From a bacterium (GTDB lineage: Bacteria; Bacteroidota; Bacteroidia; Flavobacteriales; Schleiferiaceae): a stretch of DNA of 64,000 bases. The stretch covers positions 1 through 64,000 of the forward strand of contig WGMI01000019.1 of assembly GCA_016125155.1 (NCBI GenBank). The letters are read 5' to 3'. Both the position numbers and the translations under genes were made by a program. This document shows, piece by piece, positions 36,201-41,227 of the stretch. Within the stretch, counting starts at the first letter, position 1. Each line of letters starts with the position of its first letter. The notes beneath the pieces are model-generated. The model worked only from the letters and a program-made list of their open reading frames with translations. It made no database searches and was not told where the DNA came from.

Positions 36201-37823
36201 CTGCCCGATCTGTCCAGTTTCTTTACCCCCAATACCGCGGCAGATTGGTGTGGTCAACCCGGGTTTGCCGGCTGCAAAACGGTCGATTTATCGGCCTATT
36301 CGGGGCTTTCCGATGTGCGCATCCGGTTTGTATCCAAGACGGGCTATGGCAATTCGCTCTACCTGGACGACATCGTGGTCAATGGTTCGGCTGCCGCTCC
36401 CCCCATCGCTCAGTTCAATGCACAAAGCACCTTGTGTGCGGGGTCTACTTTGACACCCTTGAATTATTCAACCGGGGCCATAGACAGCGTGCATTGGGTG
36501 TTGACAGGAGCCGTCCCCCCGACCAGCAGCGATTTGAACCCCGTGGTCGTCTATCCCAACCCGGGCGTCTATTCGGTCGAATTGCGCGTATTCAATGGCT
36601 TGGGCTCTGATACGGCCATCTCCACCCAAAGTATTGTAGTTCAGTCGAATACTTTGGTTAGTGCCACCCTCCAAAGCCAGGGCTCGGTCTGTGTGGGTCA
36701 ACCGGTGGTCTTGGAACTGAACGCTGTGAATGCGGGAGCTCAAGCCAGCTATGTTTGGTACCACAACGGGGTGCCTGTTTCGGGCGCTACTGCCGATTCG
36801 CTTTTGATTGCCAACCCGGTTCAGGGCGATGTGTACTACGCCTCCCTCGCCTCGAGTTTGGATTGTGCGCTTCCCGCTACGGTGTGGTCGGACACCCTCA
36901 GCCTGAATCTGCTTCCGCTGCCCACCGTCACGACCACTCCGGTGGCTCCCATCTGCGTGAGCGATGGTCCCCAAGTGCTATCGTTTGGCAGTCCGTCCGG
37001 AGGGGTGTACGGGGGCCCGGGGGTCATCAACAACGTTCTCTATCCAGATCAAAGTGGCTCGGGCACCAAGATCTTGACCTATACCTACACGGGGGCCAAT
37101 GGATGCAGCGCCACAGCCACGCGGAGTGTCCAAATCGCGGTAGTTCCGGTCGTGGTCATTTCGAAAGACAGTACTTGTATTGCCGATGGTCCGGTGGCCC
37201 TGAATCAGGCCTTGCCCACGGGTGGGGTCTATGTGGTCAACGGGGATACGGTTCAAACGGTCGATCCCTTGCTTTTGGGTACGGGTTCGTATTCCGTGGT
37301 CTATCACTACGCCAATGCAGCCTGCGATTCGACGGTTCAATCGGTGTTTACGGTGCTTCCTTCGCCCCCGGAGCCTCAGCTGGTGGTGGTCAATGGCTCG
37401 ACTCTGTCTTGTTCGCTATCGGGCTATACCTACCGTTGGTTTGCCAACGGATTGCTGCAACAGGGGCTAACGACCCAGCAAGTCAGCCCGACCACGGGCG
37501 GCTACTATCAGGTGGAAATTGCCCAACCCAACGGGTGCACGGCTTTGTCAGATTCGGTCTTGTTTTCGATAGGGGTCTCAGAATTCGGCGTTTTGTCGGG
37601 TCTTTCGCTCTATCCCAACCCGAACTCCGGCGTCTTTACGCTCACCGTCCCGGAAGGGGTTCAAGGCGATTTTGAAATCCTCGATGCCAAAGGGGGTCTT
37701 GTATCCAGGGGTACCTGCGCTTCCGGCCCCTGCGACATCCGTTTGCAAACGGCTTCTGGGGTGTATGCCCTGCGATTCCGCAGCGAGGCAGGAGCCCGGG
37801 TTTTGCGGTTCCGCGTCGACTGA
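33291..37823 (+). CDS. T9SS-exported BNR/VPS10-repeat giant protein
   Basis: A 1510-residue secreted protein. A signal peptide is followed by BNR/VPS10-type beta-propeller repeats over about residues 95-760, seen as recurrent TTDGGQSW, STDGGDTW, STDGGASW, STNGGISF units like those in sialidases and xyloglucanases. Next come a carbohydrate-binding/jelly-roll-like region with FVEDFEDDS (about 850-1050), PKD-like domains (GVYSVELRVFNGLGSDT), and a C-terminal T9SS type A sorting domain beginning LSLYPNPNSGVFTL. It is probably an outer-surface adhesin or glycan-active protein. Propeller catalytic residues cannot be assigned by eye. Confidence 0.9.
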   Translation: MNSRYAGRCIGLFALVLCTVNAGLSAQNWVEGMQSPEVNFYQVQADFEAFWSGREVEKGKGWKQYKRWEAFMEPRVYPDGNRPNPSVLYEALTQVQSMQAVQSAGNWRPLGPTNGNAIDGIGRLNVIAFHPTDDNVFYVGAPAGGLWKTTDGGQSWSTTTDQLTNLGVSGIALHPNHPDTLYIATGDRDAADTYSHGLMKSYDGGQTWLPTGLSFSLTQAVRATAVHILPHQPNVLIVTTRNGLRRSTDGGDTWITVQGGGFNSIEPHSTNPNLLFATTYGTPARIHRSTDGGASWTLLNATNGLPNNANRIELGASPSDTNYIYALCSGNDNGFLGMYRSTDRGLNWTLQSSSPNLMGWSPSGSDQGGQGWYDLAVEVDPDNRNILYTGGVNIWKSTDGGVTWNLNAHWYGGGGAPYVHADIHWLAFQPGTGRLFACGDGGLSRTTNGGATWTELQNGMNISQYYKIGTSAVDSVQVIAGAQDNGTHLRQPNTVWDRVAGGDGMDCAIDPANPNIMYSSVYYGDFQKSANGGISFGAAFNLPPAGTGNWVTPFAIDPSNGQVLYAGFDGVWKSTNGGISFSNISGSLNGSNLDVVYVSPANTQHVFAADGDDLFRSVNGAQTFSALGGALPGSQAITGIATHPFDPNRIWVSMSGYSGSFKVYYSANAGQTWTNLSVGLPNVPVNCVIHSGDTLRDGVYVGTDVGVFYRDNQLNAWIPFMNGLPNVIVNELEIQPISLKIRAGTYGRGVWESPLYTQLLRAPEAAFSLSHKALCGSDTLTLQSNSLYQPDSVYWNLQPASYAFVNGTGPQSPTAQVVLNASGWYSVALSVFNSLGSDMKVEYAAVASGGFPLPFVEDFEDDSTVGLWAIDNPDNAIGWAPSPVTGTNGSLGTSMFMNNYSYNASGQLDYLTSPPLDLSLHQGVQLSFKHAYALFPGYSDSLFVEASSNCGQSWTRLLPLGENGSSNFKTLPDLSSFFTPNTAADWCGQPGFAGCKTVDLSAYSGLSDVRIRFVSKTGYGNSLYLDDIVVNGSAAAPPIAQFNAQSTLCAGSTLTPLNYSTGAIDSVHWVLTGAVPPTSSDLNPVVVYPNPGVYSVELRVFNGLGSDTAISTQSIVVQSNTLVSATLQSQGSVCVGQPVVLELNAVNAGAQASYVWYHNGVPVSGATADSLLIANPVQGDVYYASLASSLDCALPATVWSDTLSLNLLPLPTVTTTPVAPICVSDGPQVLSFGSPSGGVYGGPGVINNVLYPDQSGSGTKILTYTYTGANGCSATATRSVQIAVVPVVVISKDSTCIADGPVALNQALPTGGVYVVNGDTVQTVDPLLLGTGSYSVVYHYANAACDSTVQSVFTVLPSPPEPQLVVVNGSTLSCSLSGYTYRWFANGLLQQGLTTQQVSPTTGGYYQVEIAQPNGCTALSDSVLFSIGVSEFGVLSGLSLYPNPNSGVFTLTVPEGVQGDFEILDAKGGLVSRGTCASGPCDIRLQTASGVYALRFRSEAGARVLRFRVD

Positions 37824-37878
37824 CGGAAGGTGTTGTTCTTTTGACTTACTTCGCAACAACTAATCAAACCCCTCTCAT

Positions 37879-38334
37879 ATGAAACGGTTTTTTGTGGGTC
37901 TTTTGGCCATGTCGCTGTCGTTGACCGCTGCTGCTCAGTCCGAAATGGAAGTAATCCGCAGTGTGTTCAAAATGGAAAAGCGCCAGGCGCTGGAGCAGGT
38001 CCTCAAGCTTTCGGCCACAGAAGCCGAGTTGTTCTGGCCGATGTACACGGAGTATGAAAACAAAATGGCCGAATTGGGCAACCAGCGCATTGCGTTGATC
38101 AAGGACTACGCCATGAACTACCAGACGCTGACGGACGAAAAAGCGGCTGAGTTGGCGGGTAAAATGCACGGATTGCGCAAGTCGCGCGAAGATTTGGCGG
38201 CCAAATACATGAAGAAGGCCAAAAAATCGATTGGGGGCATCAAGGCCGCCACTTGGTATCAGTTCGAAAGCTATGTGACCGACCACATCAGCGTTGAACT
38301 GAGCGAAGAAATTCCGTTTATCGGCGAGCTATAA
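37879..38334 (+). CDS. small periplasmic helical protein
   Basis: A 151-residue exported protein with a clear signal peptide (MKRFFVGLLAMSLSLTAAAQ) and a wholly helical, charged mature part (KMEKRQALEQVLKLSATEAE, LFWPMYTEYENKMAELGNQR, KKAKKSIGGIKAATWYQFES). Pattern and size resemble periplasmic Spy/CpxP-like helical proteins common in Bacteroidota but without the LTxxQ repeat. Function is unknown. It has its own terminator 25 nt downstream. Confidence 0.8.
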   Translation: MKRFFVGLLAMSLSLTAAAQSEMEVIRSVFKMEKRQALEQVLKLSATEAELFWPMYTEYENKMAELGNQRIALIKDYAMNYQTLTDEKAAELAGKMHGLRKSREDLAAKYMKKAKKSIGGIKAATWYQFESYVTDHISVELSEEIPFIGEL

Positions 38335-38359
38335 GCGAAAACCAACGGTTGCTTAAAGC

Positions 38360-38391
38360 CCGTCTCCACGTTGTGGGGGCGGTTTTTTTTT
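38360..38391 (+). terminator. rho-independent terminator after the small periplasmic protein
   Basis: CCGTCTCCAC (38360-38369) pairs with GTGGGGGCGG (38373-38382), a 10-bp stem with two G-T pairs and a 3-base loop, followed by nine T. Confidence 0.8.
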
Positions 38392-38518
38392 AATGGGGCC
38401 CTTATAGTCCTCTTTTCATTTGCGATTGTACCCCAATGCGCCTTTTGATAATTTTAATTTGACGCTTCTGATTAAAACAAGGGTTCGGTCTATGTTAATG
38501 TCGAGGCCTTGTGAACTT

Positions 38519-38602
38519 TGTCCTACTCCCCATTGTTCCGACCAAAGGCGGTTAGATTTGGTTTGATTCATGCGGCGAATTGGTAGCGTTCGATGGGTTT
38601 TT
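38519..38602. repeat. 84-bp flanking direct repeat, left copy
   Basis: This segment recurs at 40576-40659 in the same orientation with only three differences (positions 38522, 38537 and 38560 by my alignment). It begins TGTCCTACTCCCC and ends in a T-run. The TG start and the transposase-like reading frame running into it suggest an insertion-sequence end. The two copies bracket the RHS toxin island. Confidence 0.85.
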
Positions 38603-38654
38603 GCCGTTGAATCCCTTGAAGTCGTCTGCGATTGTAGCGCTCCATGATGCGATC
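38568..38654 (-). pseudogene. transposase C-terminal remnant (tentative)
   Basis: On the minus strand the frame reads MERYNRRRLQGIQRQ (ATG 38645) and then KPIERYQFAA before a stop at 38568. The pattern YN-x-RR-x-LQGI then KPIERY resembles the C-terminal tail of integrase-core transposases (IS3/IS481 type, YNxxRxHxxL...TPxExY). Upstream coding sequence is lost at the junction with the RHS fragment. The assignment is from this short motif only. Confidence 0.4.
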
Positions 38655-39992
38655 TACGCCAACCCTTTAACCTCTGGTGAATCGTACCACCTCGAATACA
38701 ACGATGCCGGTAGTGTGATCGAGAAGCGCAGGGAGCAAAATGATGTAGCACCAGTTGATTCGCTGCCGCAACCGAACATCCACATTGTTACGCCGCTTGA
38801 GGAGATGCTGTGGGACGAGGAGCAAAAGCTGCGGGCTGTTCGCAACGGTGACGGCACGCATGTGTACCTCTACGACCATCGAGGTGAGCGGCTGGCCAAG
38901 GCGAGCGTTCTTGGAGTGGACGCTACCATCGATGGCGAGGCGAATGCCGGTGTATCAAACTCCGCGCTAACCGAGTACCAAGTGTACGTCAATCCTTATC
39001 TTGTCGTCACGTTGTACGAGAACTGGATGGACTACACCAAACATTTCTACATGGGCAGCATACGGGTTGCCAGAGAAGTCGGAGGTGCCCCTTGCCTGCC
39101 AAGCGAGGCGCCCAACGATCTGGGAACCGACTTCTTAGGCAATCCTTATCAGTATTTCTTCTACGGAGCCTTCGGGGATATCCTCGCTGAACAAAACGTG
39201 AACTGGGGCACTTTCCAGAGTGCGTATCAGTTTAACGGGAAGGAGTTGGATAAGGAGACAGGGTGGAATTATTATGGGGCGAGGTATTATGCGTCGGATT
39301 GGGGGGTGTGGCTTTCTGTAGACAGGTTGGCTTCTAAATATCCAGCATGGTCGCCTTACAACTTTGTTATGAACAACCCCATCAACTTAATTGATCCGAA
39401 TGGTGATAGTGTTACTGTAAATGGAGATCAGTCAAGAATGTTTGTAAAAGAACTTAACAAACGGGTTGGAAGTGAGCTTAAAATTGACAGAGATAAAAAG
39501 AGTGGAAGGTTGTCATATGAGCTTAAAGGGGATGGAAAAAGTATTAGTCAGGTGGCTCAATTGGTCATGGATGCAATTGATGACGATAAAATAATGGTTA
39601 ATATAGACGCAAGTGAATCAGGAATTATGAGCAATGGCAAGGTGGTTCCTGGAGGAGCTTTTTTAGGCACTACTCTTTCAACTGACGGGATAAGTGTGGA
39701 AACAAGTCAAAAGGTTGTGCCATTTCTTCTTAAGTCCTTTGATAAGGTAGCGGGAGCGCAAAGAGGGCAATCACACCTCCATGAATTAATAGAATCTTAT
39801 AAAGCTGGCCAACTGTCCTTACAACAAGGAATTAATGCAAAACCAGGGGGCAGCATATATAGTCAAGCACACGATTTTGCACCTCCTCAAGGTTTTAACC
39901 CAAGTTCAATTGGCGCAACAAGGGATCCTGAAACGGGTTGGATTCACTTCTATTACAATAGCAGTACATATGTTCAAACTCTTAGAAAATAG
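38655..39992 (+). CDS. 5'-truncated RHS core with variable C-terminal tip (orphan RHS-CT)
   Basis: About 445 residues of an RHS-repeat protein whose 5' part is missing; the frame enters from the transposase remnant and the first internal ATG is 38805. RHS features are LYDHRGERLAKA, GNPYQYFFYGAFGDILAEQN and the core-associated FNGKELDKETGWNYYGARYY followed by SPYNFVMNNPINLIDPNGDS. After that boundary (near 39400) the tip of about 190 residues is unrelated in composition (about 37% GC in the line sampled) and contains SHLHELIESYKAGQ and YSQAHDFAPPQGF. Such tips are usually toxins of polymorphic systems; this one I cannot assign to a named toxin family. Confidence 0.75.
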   Translation, partial: YANPLTSGESYHLEYNDAGSVIEKRREQNDVAPVDSLPQPNIHIVTPLEEMLWDEEQKLRAVRNGDGTHVYLYDHRGERLAKASVLGVDATIDGEANAGVSNSALTEYQVYVNPYLVVTLYENWMDYTKHFYMGSIRVAREVGGAPCLPSEAPNDLGTDFLGNPYQYFFYGAFGDILAEQNVNWGTFQSAYQFNGKELDKETGWNYYGARYYASDWGVWLSVDRLASKYPAWSPYNFVMNNPINLIDPNGDSVTVNGDQSRMFVKELNKRVGSELKIDRDKKSGRLSYELKGDGKSISQVAQLVMDAIDDDKIMVNIDASESGIMSNGKVVPGGAFLGTTLSTDGISVETSQKVVPFLLKSFDKVAGAQRGQSHLHELIESYKAGQLSLQQGINAKPGGSIYSQAHDFAPPQGFNPSSIGATRDPETGWIHFYYNSSTYVQTLRK

Positions 39993-40479
39993 TATTTTAA
40001 TTCTCTTGATTGTCATAATTTCCGGATGTGAGTCGAAAGAAGTATTGAACTCTGCCTCAAAGGAAAGAGAGTCTTACAGAAATTGTTCCCCTCAGAAAGT
40101 GGAGCCCATTTTAGAAGATTATGAAGGTTATTGGAAGGTTACACGTATTGATTCAACTAAAAAGTTTAATCTTGTGTATCTGTCTTCTGAAAAGAAGAAT
40201 AAAAAGGTTATTGGTGTATCTAACCGTATAACTTGTGAGGGAAATGAATTTGAGATTGGTAAGGAATACTATTTTATTTTTTCATGCCATATTTCCTCAA
40301 AAGGAAATCATTCTCTATATATTTTCAAACCAGACAGGATGTTCTTGGGACATGAGATTAGCTACAAGGTCCCACTCGGAGTTGAAAAAGAGTTTGTGAG
40401 CATTTCTACACAGGAGGAAGTACTTGTTTTAAAGTTAATTAATGTTAAAGGACTTTGCTGTTCGCAGCCATGTCATTAG
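39970..40479 (+). CDS. predicted lipoprotein, candidate immunity protein for the RHS tip
   Basis: A 169-residue protein whose ATG overlaps the RHS tip by 23 bp. The signal peptide ends in lipobox VIISGC (Cys20), predicting lipid anchoring in the envelope. The mature part is Lys/Glu-rich with a Cys-containing end (VKGLCCSQPCH). Codon use is AT-rich like the tip and unlike the rest of the window. Overlap, small size and shared composition fit the cognate immunity gene of a polymorphic toxin; a lipoprotein location would imply protection in the periplasm. The role is inferred from context. Confidence 0.6.
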   Translation: MFKLLENSILILLIVIISGCESKEVLNSASKERESYRNCSPQKVEPILEDYEGYWKVTRIDSTKKFNLVYLSSEKKNKKVIGVSNRITCEGNEFEIGKEYYFIFSCHISSKGNHSLYIFKPDRMFLGHEISYKVPLGVEKEFVSISTQEEVLVLKLINVKGLCCSQPCH

Positions 40480-40575
40480 TTTAACCTTCTCGTCTAAGTA
40501 TTGGATTTTTCACGACTTCACAAAAGCTTGTTTGGTCCTAAAGTGTTGGATGTAGTTATCAATAACATTGAAGAG

Positions 40576-40659
40576 TGTGCTACTCCCCATTCTTCCGACC
40601 AAAGGCGGTTAGATTTAGTTTGATTCATGCGGCGAATTGGTAGCGTTCGATGGGTTTTT
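40576..40659. repeat. 84-bp flanking direct repeat, right copy
   Basis: Second copy of the 38519-38602 segment, starting TGTGCTACTCCCC, 81 of 84 positions identical. Beyond its T-run end the sequence diverges from the left copy, so the shared part ends sharply at 40659. Confidence 0.85.
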
Positions 40660-40711
40660 TGGGAGTATCACACTCAATGAAACATTCGCAGCTCAGTGTT
40701 TGGGTTTTCAT
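40625..40711 (-). pseudogene. 28-codon frame sharing the transposase-like tail
   Basis: The minus-strand frame MKTQTLSCECFIECDTP then KKPIERYQFAA and stop. The last ten residues equal those of the left remnant while the preceding part differs, so this is either a chimeric fragment or a distinct small element that used the same end. Probably not a functional gene. Confidence 0.3.
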
Positions 40712-40914
40712 ACCTTAATCCAATGAATCGCGGAGCAGACTTCCCGTTTTGGCTTGGTATTAAAGTGGCTTTTGGGATGTAAGCTTCCCCTCAAACCGGG
40801 CCATTCAAAAGTAGAGTTTCCAAGAGCTACTGGTTGAGCGGTGGTATGATGGGTGAGCAGCACCGTCCATCCGGTCTTCGGGATGATCGACTCAACAGCA
40901 GGTAAAAGCGACAT

Positions 40915-40958
40915 TCAAAAAAAAAACGGGGAAGCGAATTGGAATTTCACTTCCCCGT
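40915..40958 (-). terminator. terminator of tRNA-Ala
   Basis: Read on the minus strand, ACGGGGAAG (40950-40958) pairs with CTTCCCCGT (40926-40934) in a perfect 9-bp stem, followed by more than ten T. It lies six bases after the tRNA 3' end. Confidence 0.85.
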
Positions 40959-40963
40959 GGGGG

Positions 40964-41037
<74 letters not shown>

Positions 41038-41069
41038 GGAATGACCGCTTTCACGAGAAAAGCGGGGCG

Positions 41070-41077
41070 CAAAGATA
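41070..41077 (-). promoter_or_regulatory. -7 box of tRNA-Ala
   Basis: Minus-strand TATCTTTG, an exact TAnnTTTG match, 32 nt upstream of the tRNA 5' end. Confidence 0.55.
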
Positions 41078-41166
41078 AAACCATACGGCGGGATTCTCCA
41101 AAACCAATCACAGGCTATTCCAGCAGATTAGAATACCAATCGTCTCAAGCCCTTTGTTCAAGGACT

Positions 41167-41197
41167 TTGGCACGAATCGCATTTTTGTTTAGCTTAG
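41167..41197 (+). promoter_or_regulatory. promoter of the GH13 amylase gene
   Basis: TTG at 41167-41169 and TAGCTTAG at 41190-41197 are separated by 20 nt, the usual spacing between the -33 and -7 elements of Bacteroidota promoters. The -7 box has one mismatch. Confidence 0.5.
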
Positions 41198-41227
41198 CAA
41201 GGTGTGAAAACGACACTTTTGGCCCCT

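Larger units (their letters stand above)
40480..40963. other. spacer with right-hand repeat and peptide remnants
   Basis: No convincing gene. It contains the right copy of the 84-bp repeat, a minus-strand 28-codon frame ending in the same KPIERYQFAA peptide as the left copy, a 68-codon minus frame (40708-40914) overlapping its start, and the tRNA-Ala terminator. The overlapping tiny frames look like pieces of a frameshifted gene of unknown identity. Confidence 0.5.
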
